Below, piece by piece: positions 26,932 through 34,139 of a DNA stretch of 41,738 nucleotides. Numbering within the stretch: the first letter of the stretch is position 1; each line of letters starts with the position of its first letter. This DNA comes from Flavobacteriales bacterium (lineage in GTDB: Bacteria; Bacteroidota; Bacteroidia; Flavobacteriales_D; Crocinitomicaceae). The DNA lies in assembly GCA_018883325.1 (NCBI GenBank), contig VEQH01000036.1, forward strand, positions 1 to 41,738. The letters are read 5' to 3'. Below the pieces are notes generated by a model. It ran no database searches. It was given only the letters and a program-made list of their open reading frames with translations, and was not told where the DNA came from. The translations under genes and the position numbers were made by a program.

Positions 26932-27474
26932 TTAAAATAAGTCAGAATGAGTACCAGTCCTCGTTAAGGATATAAGCTTAATCTCATCATCTTGTTGCCA
27001 AACTAACAACCAATCAGGTTGAATATGGCATTCCCATAAGCCCTTGAAATTTCCTTTTAAAATGTGAGGTTTAAATTTTGGGGAAACTTTTCCGTATTGT
27101 TCGAGCTCTAAAATTAATTCGTTAATCAAGTTCATATTTAAGCCTCTTTTCTTACAAAGCTTATAACCTGAGTTCGATTGTAAAATTGAAGTTCAGATTA
27201 TCATAAAAATCTGTTAGTCAAGGCGTTTAATCGAAGGTTTAGCGGGCTAAATCGAGATTGAACAACGCCGAATAACTGGTTTTTATGAAAAGCGAAAAAG
27301 TATTCCGCTGATAAACAACGATTTACTTCACAACACTTTATCGATTTATCCCGATAAACCTTCAAAAGCATTGTTCGTAACTCATTGTTTCTGAGCGGTC
27401 TGAATCCAATTTTAATAATCGAACTCAGGTTTATAGTCTTTTTGAAATTTATTAGATGAAACAACCGTGTACAT
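26932..27474 (-). pseudogene. YafQ/RelE-type toxin split by a 265-bp inverted-repeat element
   Basis: On the minus strand, directly after the antitoxin stop, an ATG at 27474 opens MYTVVSSNKFQKDY and then runs into the insertion element and a stop. Beyond the element the same gene resumes as KLCKKRGLN, then the 67-residue remainder with ILKGNFKGLWECHIQPDWLL and TRTGTHSDLF, which carry the active-site His/Asp set of YafQ. Removing 27166-27430 and one TTATA copy rebuilds a continuous 90-aa toxin reading DYKLCKKRG across the join. The surviving 67-aa frame (26932-27135) could still be translated but lacks the first helix. In the family, YafQ is a ribosome-dependent endoribonuclease neutralised by its antitoxin. 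Very likely inactive. Confidence 0.85.
27161..27435. mobile_element. MITE-like element (265 bp) with terminal inverted repeats and 5-bp target duplication
   Basis: The element spans 27166-27430. Its ends are inverted copies of ACCTGAGTTCGATT (14 bp perfect at both ends, imperfect beyond to about 23 bp). It is flanked by direct repeats TTATA (27161-27165 and 27431-27435), the expected target-site duplication. It encodes no transposase; the only sizeable frame (27201-27464, minus) runs across its end and is unlike known proteins. An internal hairpin CAGATT...AATCTG lies near 27193-27213. Such short non-autonomous elements are moved by a related full-length IS elsewhere in the genome. No second copy is in this window. 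Confidence 0.85.
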
Positions 27475-27684
27475 TTACGAGTTGAGTTTTTTGATTAATT
27501 CTGCTGCATTTTTTGCTCGAATTACCTTTCCTGCTTTTACTTCTTCGATTGCTTTAATTGTTTCTTTATTAGGTGTTTTGACCACTTCTACCCCTTTTTT
27601 TTCATTAATTCCAATTTTTATAAGATCTAAAATCGCTTTTCCATAGGTACTTCGCTCATTGATTTTTAACGTGATAGTTGCCAT
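27475..27684 (-). CDS. Type II antitoxin (RelB/DinJ-like, small)
   Basis: 69-aa protein starting MATITLKINERSTYGKAILD with a C-terminal half rich in Lys/Ala/Glu (EEVKAGKVIRAKNAAELIKKL), the usual layout of a short N-terminal DNA-binding/dimer strand and a flexible toxin-wrapping tail. It precedes the split YafQ-like toxin with no gap. It is the same length as the antitoxin at 29721 and shares the N-terminal pattern (ITxKINxRSxxGK), so the two are paralogues. With its toxin broken it may persist as an orphan antitoxin or regulator. Confidence 0.75.
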   Translation of the reverse strand: MATITLKINERSTYGKAILDLIKIGINEKKGVEVVKTPNKETIKAIEEVKAGKVIRAKNAAELIKKLNS

Positions 27685-27703
27685 AAGTTTAGAATAATTA
27701 AAA

Positions 27704-27711
27704 CAAAGTTA
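27704..27711 (-). promoter_or_regulatory. -7 box (TAACTTTG) for the first antitoxin
   Basis: Minus-strand TAACTTTG, 19 nt before the ATG at 27684. The same octamer precedes the paralogous antitoxin at 29698-29705. Confidence 0.5.
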
Positions 27712-27827
27712 CTTTTTATAAAGCATTTTAAAAAAAGTTAGTGTTTTTACTTGGTTATTTATATCAAAATGATGAAATAGTCTTTAAAAAAACTGAAAGA
27801 TTGAAATAAGTAAAACACAAGATGCTA

Positions 27828-27861
27828 TTTGAATTTTAAAACTATAAATCCATTATTTTTG
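27828..27861 (+). promoter_or_regulatory. Promoter for asnS
   Basis: TTTG at 27828-27831, a 22-nt spacer and TATTTTTG at 27854-27861 match the Bacteroidota -33/-7 promoter well. It leaves an 88-nt leader before the asnS ATG; no convincing regulatory hairpin was seen in that leader. Confidence 0.65.
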
Positions 27862-27949
27862 CACCGTGAAATAAGCCAAAATAAAATTCGTCACAATCAA
27901 TGATGAATTTAATTGGCGATTCCATAAGACCTGTAAAAAGTAAGCACAC

Positions 27950-29398
27950 ATGAAAAGATGGAGAATTAAAGAAATTTTAGGCCAAGAAGGTCAATCATTA
28001 ATAAATACAGAAATAACAGTTAAAGGTTGGGTGCGTGCATTTCGTTCCAATCGTTTTATACAAGTAAACGACGGTTCTTGCATGGGAACAATCCAAGCTG
28101 TTGTTGACTTTGAAAAATTTGACGAAGCATTATTGAAACGCATTACCACCGCTTCATCAGTTGCATTAACAGGAACTTTAGTTGAATCTCAAGGTGCAGG
28201 TCAAGCAGTTGAATTACAAGTGAGTGCTATTGAAATTTTAGGCGATGCGCATCCAGACGACGTTCAAAAAACAGTGATGCAACCAAAACGTCACAGTTTG
28301 GAGTTTTTGCGTGAACAAGCACATTTACGTTTCAGAACCAATACGTTTGGCGCTGTGTTCAGAATTCGTCATTCAGTTGCGTATGCGATTCATAAATTCT
28401 TCAACGACCGTGGATTTTTCTATTTACATACGCCAATTATCACAGGATCAGATGCGGAAGGTGCGGGAGAAATGTTCCACGTTTCAACCTTAGACCCAAA
28501 AAACCCACCGTTAAACGAAGATGGAACGATCAATTACAAAGAAGATTTCTTTGGAAAATCGGTGAACTTAACCGTTTCTGGACAGTTGGAAGCAGAATTA
28601 GCAGCCTTGGCTTTAGGTCAGGTTTATACTTTTGGACCGACGTTTCGTGCTGAAAACTCCAACACTTCTCGCCATTTAGCTGAATTTTGGATGATTGAGC
28701 CCGAAGTTGCATTCAACGACTTGAAAGACAACATGGATTTGACAGAAGATTTCTTGAAATACATCTGTTCTTACATCGTTGAAAATTGCGCGGAAGATTT
28801 GAAATTCTTAGACGAGCGCGACAAACAAGAGCAAGCTCAAAAACCTCAAAACGAGCGCAATGAATTGTCTCTAATCGAACGTTTACAGTTTGTCATCAAT
28901 AATCCTTTCAAACGTTTGACGTACACAGAAGCGATTGATGTGTTGATGAATTCTAACCATTACAAAAAGAAAAAATTCAAATATCCAGTTGAATGGGGCA
29001 TCGACTTACAAAGTGAGCACGAGCGTTATTTGGTAGAAAAAGAATTTAATTGTCCGGTGATTTTGACCGATTATCCTGCGAAAATCAAAGCGTTTTACAT
29101 GCGTTTGAACGAAGATGGAAAAACAGTGGCAGCAATGGATGTTTTGTTCCCTGGAATTGGTGAAATCGTTGGTGGTTCGCAACGTGAAGAACGCTACGAT
29201 CAGCTCTTGAAAAAATGTGAGGAATTTAATATTCCTGCTGAAGAATTATGGTGGTACATGGACACTCGTAAATTCGGAACTGTTCCTCACGCAGGATTTG
29301 GTTTAGGTTTTGAGCGCATGGTGATGTTCGTAACAGGAATGTCAAACATTCGCGATGTAATTCCTTTCCCAAGAACGCCGCAGAATGCGGAGTTTTAA
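27950..29398 (+). CDS. asnS: Asparaginyl-tRNA synthetase
   Basis: Class II aminoacyl-tRNA synthetase, 482 aa, charging tRNA-Asn. N-terminal OB-fold anticodon-binding domain ([20 protein letters not shown], residues ~23-43), then the catalytic core with [19 protein letters not shown], class II motif 2 around [20 protein letters not shown] and motif 3 [15 protein letters not shown] (~449-463). The C-terminus [17 protein letters not shown] is complete. A diverged copy of these last codons lies 600 bp downstream (29947-30003), marking an insertion just behind the gene. The gene itself appears intact. Confidence 0.97.
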   Translation: MKRWRIKEILGQEGQSLINTEITVKGWVRAFRSNRFIQVNDGSCMGTIQAVVDFEKFDEALLKRITTASSVALTGTLVESQGAGQAVELQVSAIEILGDAHPDDVQKTVMQPKRHSLEFLREQAHLRFRTNTFGAVFRIRHSVAYAIHKFFNDRGFFYLHTPIITGSDAEGAGEMFHVSTLDPKNPPLNEDGTINYKEDFFGKSVNLTVSGQLEAELAALALGQVYTFGPTFRAENSNTSRHLAEFWMIEPEVAFNDLKDNMDLTEDFLKYICSYIVENCAEDLKFLDERDKQEQAQKPQNERNELSLIERLQFVINNPFKRLTYTEAIDVLMNSNHYKKKKFKYPVEWGIDLQSEHERYLVEKEFNCPVILTDYPAKIKAFYMRLNEDGKTVAAMDVLFPGIGEIVGGSQREERYDQLLKKCEEFNIPAEELWWYMDTRKFGTVPHAGFGLGFERMVMFVTGMSNIRDVIPFPRTPQNAEF

Positions 29399-29519
29399 GT
29401 AATCGAGAAATTAAATTTGGTATTCATTTCTAAATATTAATGAAGAAATACGCAACTCAAGAAATGTCTTTTGGAAATAATGTTAGGTAATAAAAATTCT
29501 GAGTATTCGCTTTCATACC

Positions 29520-29660
29520 AGTAGATTTTCCTCCGGAGCTGCTGCGCGGTCTCCTTTTAGTCGAAAAGACTTTAATGGCAGAGTCTACAGTGAAAATGCA
29601 AAGCATTTTCGCATTCATGACCTAACAATTGGTCATTCCGACCTTCGGGAGGAATCTACT
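29520..29660. repeat. Palindromic intergenic repeat unit, ~141 bp
   Basis: The ends are inverted copies: AGTAGATTTTCCTCCGGAG on the left and, on the opposite strand from the right end, AGTAGATTCCTCCCGAAGG. Inside lies a perfect 8-bp hairpin GAAAATGC-AAA-GCATTTTC (29592-29610) and a GACC...GGTC pair near 29620-29635. It has no coding content. It looks like a dispersed REP/MITE-type unit; a genome search is needed to see copy number. Confidence 0.65.
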
Positions 29661-29697
29661 AGTACAATTGTGTACATACAAATAATAATTCATTCGT

Positions 29698-29705
29698 TAA
29701 CTTTG
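29698..29705 (+). promoter_or_regulatory. -7 box (TAACTTTG) for the second antitoxin
   Basis: TAACTTTG ends 15 nt before the ATG at 29721. A partly symmetric GTACAATTGTGTAC at 29662-29675 upstream could be an operator, as antitoxins often autorepress, but this is weak. Confidence 0.5.
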
Positions 29706-29720
29706 TTTAAACACTCCACA

Positions 29721-29930
29721 ATGGAAACTATAACAGTTAAAATCAACCAAAGAAGTAAAGCTGGTAAAATGGTTAAGGATTTTTTAGAATTAATAGCTAA
29801 GAATCCTGGAGTTGAGATTGTGGATGAAAAAGACGATTACAATCCCGAGTTCGTGAAAAAAGTTTTAGACTCCCATAAAAACGATAAAAGAACAAGAATT
29901 GATAGTAAAGATTTATGGGAAAGTATCTAA
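29721..29930 (+). CDS. Type II antitoxin, paralogue of the one at 27475
   Basis: 69-aa protein METITVKINQRSKAGKMVKD, with a charged, helix-prone C-terminal tail (NPEFVKKVLDSHKNDKRTRI). The N-terminal pattern matches the antitoxin at 27475. ATG 29721 is chosen over an upstream in-frame TTG at 29670 because the promoter box (29698-29705) lies between them. The next reading frame (toxin fragment, ATG at 29915) overlaps its end by 16 nt in another frame, typical of TA operons. The toxin is truncated, so this is probably an orphan antitoxin. Confidence 0.75.
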   Translation: METITVKINQRSKAGKMVKDFLELIAKNPGVEIVDEKDDYNPEFVKKVLDSHKNDKRTRIDSKDLWESI

Positions 29931-29965
29931 TCGAATATACTAAAACAGCAATATCCGCGACGTAA
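29915..29965 (+). pseudogene. RelE/YoeB-like toxin fragment, cut after ~11 codons
   Basis: An ATG overlapping the antitoxin end opens MGKYLIEYTKT, which looks like the start of a RelE/YoeB-type toxin. At 29946/29947 the sequence switches to a copy of the asnS end, read here out of frame, and stops at 29963-29965. All catalytic parts are missing. The call rests on position and a short N-terminus, so the exact toxin family is uncertain. Confidence 0.6.
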
Positions 29966-30003
29966 TTCCTTTCCCAAGAACGCCACAAACCCCCAAGTTT
30001 TAA
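29947..30003 (+). pseudogene. Remnant of an asnS 3' end (19 codons including stop)
   Basis: Read in frame this gives [18 protein letters not shown] and a stop; asnS ends [18 protein letters not shown]. The first 14 residues are identical, yet codons differ silently (TCA/AGC, AAC/AAT, ATT/ATC, GAT/GAC, CCG/CCA, CAG/CAA). The pattern points to an allele that diverged while still under selection, not a fresh local duplication. It marks the far side of the insertion behind asnS. Confidence 0.85.
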
Positions 30004-30030
30004 AATTCCTTAGAGTCCATTCTATTTGTC

Positions 30031-30038
30031 TAAATTTG
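30031..30038 (+). promoter_or_regulatory. -7 box (TAAATTTG) for the mazG-like pair
   Basis: TAAATTTG lies 22 nt before the ATG at 30061 and just beyond the asnS-end remnant. No -33 TTTG at proper spacing. Confidence 0.5.
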
Positions 30039-30060
30039 TAAGCGCAAAAAGTATTCGCTT

Positions 30061-30396
30061 ATGAATGAAATTACGATCAATCAAGCTCAAAAAACAGTTG
30101 ACGATTGGATTAAAACAGTTGGGATTCGTTATTACGATGAGCTGACCAATACCGCTATTCTGATGGAAGAAGTGGGTGAAGTTGCAAGAATTATGGCGCG
30201 TAGATACGGTGAGCAAAGTGAAAAAGAAAGCGATAAAAACAAAGATTTAGGAGATGAAATGGCAGATGTATTGTTTGTTTTGATTTGTCTTGCCAACCAA
30301 ACAGGAATCAACCTCGAACAGGCCTTGATTAAAAATTTAGAAAAGAAAACAGCTCGTGACACTGAACGTCATGCAAACAATCCAAAATTGAAATAA
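30061..30396 (+). CDS. MazG-like nucleotide pyrophosphohydrolase
   Basis: 111-aa all-alpha NTP pyrophosphohydrolase. The metal-binding ExxE...ExxD pattern is visible: LMEEVGEVARIM (residues ~37-48) and DLGDEMADVLFVLICLA (~62-78). Such enzymes cleave non-canonical or excess nucleoside triphosphates to monophosphates. A single MazG domain, as in the short family members. Its stop overlaps the start of the next gene (TAATG), so the two are co-translated. Confidence 0.87.
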   Translation: MNEITINQAQKTVDDWIKTVGIRYYDELTNTAILMEEVGEVARIMARRYGEQSEKESDKNKDLGDEMADVLFVLICLANQTGINLEQALIKNLEKKTARDTERHANNPKLK

Positions 30397-30947
30397 TGGC
30401 AGAATTAACTTATAGCGAACGATTATTTAAATCTTTAAAAGCGGGACATTCTGTTTTATCAATTGCTGGACCAGAAAGTTACGGTGAATTGTTGCCCGAA
30501 ATTGTAAAATTGTTTGTGCCCGTAGCTGCCGAAGGTTCACCAAGAGCAGTGATTTTAGTGGCAAATGACAACGACGCAAAAGCCTACCACGAAGTAATGG
30601 TGAAAGCCGTAAAACCGTTGGATTTAACTGTTGACTTGGTTTTTGAAAAAGGAAGTAAATTAAAACAACGCAACGATTTATTTGACGGTACTGAAATCAT
30701 AATTGGAACCACTCGACGCGTTTGCGAACTGTACTTTCAAAATGGATTTAATATTGGAAAACTAAAATTGTTTGTCATTCTTCAAATCGATGAGCAAATT
30801 CGAGCAGGCAACAAAGGATATATTTCTCGGATTGCTGAAAGTTTACCGAAATGTCGCCAGTTGATTTTTACAAAAGTGGAAGACGAAGAGCGATTGAATG
30901 ATTACATGGAAACGTTTGTGGGGAATTATCAGGTGGTGAGTGAATAA
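30396..30947 (+). CDS. Degenerate DEAD-box-helicase-like single-domain protein
   Basis: 183-aa protein that resembles the first RecA-like domain of a DEAD-box RNA helicase but lacks its ATPase residues. Where the Walker A would be it reads SIAGPESYGE; motif Ib-like IIIGTTRRVCEL is recognisable; motif II is QIDEQIRAG rather than DEAD; motif III reads FTKV rather than FSAT. The second helicase domain is absent. Probably a non-hydrolysing RNA- or protein-binding module. Coupled to the mazG-like gene by a TAATG overlap. Assignment is by motif layout and is moderately sure. Confidence 0.6.
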   Translation: MAELTYSERLFKSLKAGHSVLSIAGPESYGELLPEIVKLFVPVAAEGSPRAVILVANDNDAKAYHEVMVKAVKPLDLTVDLVFEKGSKLKQRNDLFDGTEIIIGTTRRVCELYFQNGFNIGKLKLFVILQIDEQIRAGNKGYISRIAESLPKCRQLIFTKVEDEERLNDYMETFVGNYQVVSE

Positions 30948-31039
30948 CTTAAAAGTCATTAAAGCTTAAATTCCAATAAAAGCAAAACTTATAAATTCTA
31001 TTTGATTTTCAGAAGTTTCTCAAATCAAAACCATCAAAA

Positions 31040-31381
31040 TTATTGTATCGCTTCTGCCAACAACTGCCCGAACCAATAACAATCTTCATACGAATTATAA
31101 AGTGGGGCAGGGGCAATACGGATTACATTCGGTTCGCGCCAGTCGGCAACTACTCCTAAATCTGAAAGCGCATTGAAAAGTGCTTTTCCTTGACCTTTTG
31201 CTGCGATAGATAACTGCGCACCACGTTGTGTTTTGTCTTTCGGAGTGATCAATTCAAATGTACATTTTTCTTTATTTTTCTCAGAAATATCTTCTATTAC
31301 AAATTCCATGTAAGCAGTCATTAAATCGCGTTTTGCACCAATTCGGTCCATTCCTGCTTCTTTAAAAATCTCTAAACTTGC
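31040..31381 (-). pseudogene. Remnant of a kynU 3' end (last 113 codons plus stop)
   Basis: This reads as the C-terminal 113 residues of kynureninase, from ASLEIFKEAG to LLAEAIQ, with only 3 amino-acid differences from the intact gene at 34948-36222 (two Phe/Tyr and one Glu/Lys). By hand I count about 26 nucleotide differences in 342, nearly all silent. Upstream of residue A312-equivalent the similarity stops abruptly at 31381/31382. There is no start or PLP lysine, so it is not functional. It lies beyond the 3.6-kb insertion behind kynU. Confidence 0.92.
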
Positions 31382-31430
31382 GAATAACGGGAACAAAAGT
31401 TTATTGAGTCAATAATTTTTAGAAGCGTAT

Positions 31431-31469
31431 TAAAATAAAAAACTCCCACCGACCGAGGTTGATGGGAGT
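31431..31469 (-). terminator. Rho-independent terminator of the FISUMP gene operon
   Basis: On the minus strand ACTCCCA (31463-31469), a 14-nt loop, then TGGGAGT (31442-31448) form a 7-bp stem followed by a T-rich run (31431-31441). It lies 10 bp after the stop of the 594-aa gene. Confidence 0.75.
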
Positions 31470-31478
31470 GATATAAGG

Positions 31479-33263
31479 TTAAAATTTATTTTTAAGTTCT
31501 AAGAGATCGGCATCTCTGATTTGTTTTACTTTTAATATTAATTTAGATTCTTTTTCCTTAGAAATAGTGGCGTCGCTTTTATTAACTAAGTATGCAGTTC
31601 CTGTTTTATCCAAATAGTAGTAAATATTAAAATCTCCAATCTTACTTTTGTATAAATTTTCCTCTAATTTAATTATCAGTTCTGTACTTTTTTTATTCTT
31701 GACGTACAATTCATCTTCTAAGTATTTATTGAAATAAGATGAGTATGTTTGTAGCCATGATTTACTTTTTGCATTTGGTGAAATTTTGAAATCCCATTTA
31801 TTAGTTAACGCATTTATTGTAAATTTTAAATAATCTGAATCAGTTACCTTATAACCCAATTTGTTTACCAAATATTCGTCAATATAATAATAAATATTAG
31901 CAGGTTTATTATTTCTACTGTCTCTAGTACATAAAAAATGTTGTAAAATATCCAATTTGAATTTTGAATCATTTATAATAGAAATAAGTAAAATATATTC
32001 CTTTATTTTATTTAAACTGTTGCGGGATATTTCATTGTCATGATTATTTGCCTTCTGACACAACAATTCAAAAGATGCCATATTAAGTCCTTTCTCATTT
32101 TTAACTGGAAAATTATAATCTATAAATTGATCTACTACTTCTTTTGCTTTTTCTATTTTCTTATGATCTACTAAATTGCTTACTAAATCATTAACAGATG
32201 TGTAATAACCAGAATAATGATCTTGCCGACAAGAAAAAATTGGGTAACAATCCTCCCATTTAATAACTTTATTAAGACTATCTAACCTTTGCCACTCATT
32301 TATTATTGTTTGTTGGATTTTTGTAAAAGACTCAATATCATTTTTTCGTAAATCCTGCCAATTGCTGGGATAATTTTTATAATTTGCCTGTGTTTTAGCA
32401 TATTGTTTATTAAAAATATTTCCAGGAGAATTATCTATGCGTTTCCTTTTTTCTTCAGCTAATCTATTTAACTCATTTCGGTATTCTTTATAATATTCAT
32501 TCTCTTTTACACATCGCACAGAATACCCGAAACTTTTTTCTTTTCTTTCGTTTAAGTACCCACCATCTCTGATTGAAAAATAATTATCATAAGTTATATA
32601 AAAACATGGTGCTTTTTCTTTTCTACTATCCCCATTTTCTTTTTTATTATTTTCATTCGAAATTTTAAGCCAGAATACTGCATTATTTTTATTCTCATCT
32701 GGATAACCTCCAACTTGGCCACTTGGCAAAGCTGAAAAACCAAAGCTATTCGTTCCATTTCCTGAATAGGTAACAAGAACTTCTCCTGTTCCTTGACATT
32801 TTGAACAATACAAAGTTTTATTTTCACACAAGGGACAGATCTCCTTAACAGAGTAATTTATCCAACCACTTTTACTTTTAAATTTAGCTCCGCTGAGAAT
32901 ATCACTATTTGAGTTTTCTTTAAAATTATAAAAATCATCTTCATCGGGAATCGTCCAACCTTCCGGTGCTAAGCCTCTAGGGTCTTCAACCGCATAATAA
33001 TTGTAAAGTTTACCGTATTTTTCTTCATTTTTAGGATCAAAATCTTTATAGCACCAAGCAGGCATTTTTGCTTTTGATAATTCCCAGAAAGCCTTTTCAT
33101 TAGTAGCTTGTTGTATTTTCTCACCATTTTTAAATGTAGAAACGTTTAAGTTTTTTGTCATCCAAACATAATTTCCAATTTTCACTTCATTCTGAGCAAA
33201 AATATTTGTGGTTAAACTGATAATGAAAAAAAACATTATCAATTTCGTTCTTTTTTGATCCAT
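31479..33263 (-). CDS. Secreted FISUMP-domain protein with embedded CxxC-x6-CxxC cluster
   Basis: 594-aa protein with a signal peptide (MDQKRTKLIMFFFIISLTTNIFAQ). Residues ~28-253 match the FISUMP domain found in many Bacteroidota surface proteins (VKIGNYVWMTKNLNVSTF, GKLYNYYAV, APEGWTIPDEDDF, GFSALPSGQ, FGYSVRCVK). In its middle sits C143-P-L-C146, six residues, C153-S-K-C156-QGTGE, like half of a DnaJ zinc finger. The C-terminal ~340 residues are Lys/Asn/Glu-rich and not recognised. Its gene follows the Cys-rich 108-aa gene by 20 bp and ends in a clear terminator. Function unknown; probably exported, perhaps surface-exposed. Confidence 0.8.
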   Translation of the reverse strand: MDQKRTKLIMFFFIISLTTNIFAQNEVKIGNYVWMTKNLNVSTFKNGEKIQQATNEKAFWELSKAKMPAWCYKDFDPKNEEKYGKLYNYYAVEDPRGLAPEGWTIPDEDDFYNFKENSNSDILSGAKFKSKSGWINYSVKEICPLCENKTLYCSKCQGTGEVLVTYSGNGTNSFGFSALPSGQVGGYPDENKNNAVFWLKISNENNKKENGDSRKEKAPCFYITYDNYFSIRDGGYLNERKEKSFGYSVRCVKENEYYKEYRNELNRLAEEKRKRIDNSPGNIFNKQYAKTQANYKNYPSNWQDLRKNDIESFTKIQQTIINEWQRLDSLNKVIKWEDCYPIFSCRQDHYSGYYTSVNDLVSNLVDHKKIEKAKEVVDQFIDYNFPVKNEKGLNMASFELLCQKANNHDNEISRNSLNKIKEYILLISIINDSKFKLDILQHFLCTRDSRNNKPANIYYYIDEYLVNKLGYKVTDSDYLKFTINALTNKWDFKISPNAKSKSWLQTYSSYFNKYLEDELYVKNKKSTELIIKLEENLYKSKIGDFNIYYYLDKTGTAYLVNKSDATISKEKESKLILKVKQIRDADLLELKNKF

Positions 33264-33283
33264 TGTTAATATTTTAATTATTC

Positions 33284-33610
33284 CTATTTGTTGTTCGACA
33301 ATTCAACATTACTAACTACAGCAAATCGAGTGGTCTTGTTATTAATTCTCAGTGAGATAATGCACTTATCGCTGTTTGGGCATTTATGACACACTATACC
33401 AGTTGGCCGTGCTTTGGAATTATTATGTTCATGTATTCTAGAAATTTCATACCACTTAAATCGCTCATTTTCCTCACAAGCATCATTTTTTCTATCGTAC
33501 AATTTGATGTATTGGGGGTTCGTTGGAGAGTTTGTAAGAATAATTTTACCACAGCATTTGGCACTTAAATTAGCATCTAAATCCTTGAAAACTTGTTGAA
33601 ATGGGGACAT
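33284..33610 (-). CDS. Small cysteine-rich hypothetical protein
   Basis: 108-aa protein without signal peptide or membrane segment. Six cysteines (19, 20, 45, 74, 77, 83), with CHKCPNSDKC at 74-83 suggesting metal binding or redox use. No family recognised. It is the first gene of a two-gene operon with the FISUMP protein (20-bp gap) and diverges from the XRE regulator, which may control it. ATG at 33610; no clear -7 box was seen on this strand. Confidence 0.6.
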   Translation of the reverse strand: MSPFQQVFKDLDANLSAKCCGKIILTNSPTNPQYIKLYDRKNDACEENERFKWYEISRIHEHNNSKARPTGIVCHKCPNSDKCIISLRINNKTTRFAVVSNVELSNNK

Positions 33611-33665
33611 CTATTAATTTTCCCACAAAATTGAAGTGCTTTTTTTGATTTAATAATCATTATTT

Positions 33666-33700
33666 TAACTATATAAGTATATTTGTAACTATTTTAGTTA
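33666..33700. promoter_or_regulatory. Operator-like repeats around the XRE promoter
   Basis: TAACTA occurs at 33666-33671 and again at 33686-33691 (exactly 20 bp apart, two helical turns). The second copy begins a 15-bp palindrome TAACTATTTTAGTTA (33686-33700). The sites straddle the TATATTTG -7 box, as expected for repression by the adjacent XRE protein. Inference from layout. Confidence 0.55.
33678..33685 (+). promoter_or_regulatory. -7 box (TATATTTG) for the XRE regulator gene
   Basis: TATATTTG matches TAnnTTTG, 37 nt before the ATG, and is flanked by the operator-like repeats at 33666-33700. Confidence 0.55.
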
Positions 33701-33722
33701 TATTTTTTCTATTTTTCAACTT

Positions 33723-34067
33723 ATGAACACAATTGGCAACAAAATTCGCATCCTGAGAGAAGAAAGAGGTCTTTCGCAGGAAAACATGGCTTCTGCACTA
33801 GATATGACTCAATCCAACTACGCTCGTTTAGAAAAGGATGATAATCGAATTAGTGTTCCTCGCCTAATAGTAATTGCAAAAACACTTGATATTACTATAA
33901 CGGAAATAGTCGGAGAAAAAGCCAATAATGTTGTTAATCAAAGCAATAACAAAGAAGCAATCACTTATCTTCAATCTACTTTTCAATCAGATAAAGAACA
34001 CATCCAAACCTTGAAAGATGAAATTGAATATTTGAAGAAAATGGTAGATAAGTTTTTGGAACGGTAA
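33723..34067 (+). CDS. XRE-family helix-turn-helix regulator with C-terminal coiled coil
   Basis: 114-aa DNA-binding protein. Residues ~3-62 form the HTH_3 fold: IGNKIRILREERGLSQENMASALDMTQSNYARLE then ISVPRLIVIAKTLDI. Residues ~80-112 are a heptad-rich helix (IQTLKDEIEYLKKMVDKFL) that could dimerise it. It is divergent from the Cys-rich/FISUMP operon and precedes the DUF433/DUF5615 pair by 72 bp. Repeats over its promoter suggest autoregulation. Target genes are inferred from position. Confidence 0.85.
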   Translation: MNTIGNKIRILREERGLSQENMASALDMTQSNYARLEKDDNRISVPRLIVIAKTLDITITEIVGEKANNVVNQSNNKEAITYLQSTFQSDKEHIQTLKDEIEYLKKMVDKFLER

Positions 34068-34139
34068 GTTGTATAGGATTTCAAACCGGAAAAGCTTGGA
34101 TAAACAATTCACTAAAATTTAATTAATCTAGCTGTTGCA

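Larger units (their letters stand above)
29399..29946. mobile_element. Insertion behind asnS (repeat element plus TA remnant) bounded by a duplicated asnS end
   Basis: This 548-bp stretch separates the intact asnS stop from a second, diverged asnS C-terminal coding end. It contains ~120 bp with no recognised content (29399-29519), an inverted-repeat unit (29520-29660), an antitoxin gene with promoter, and the first codons of a toxin. The layout suggests foreign DNA that entered behind asnS and later lost its distal part. The right edge is placed at 29946/29947 where asnS-like codons begin; the left edge is an inference. Confidence 0.6.

Noticed and set aside
27201..27464. An 87-aa open frame on the minus strand within and beyond the MITE-like element
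   Set aside because: It spans the element's end and target duplication into the toxin's first codons, has no recognisable features, and is explained by chance in a short non-coding element.
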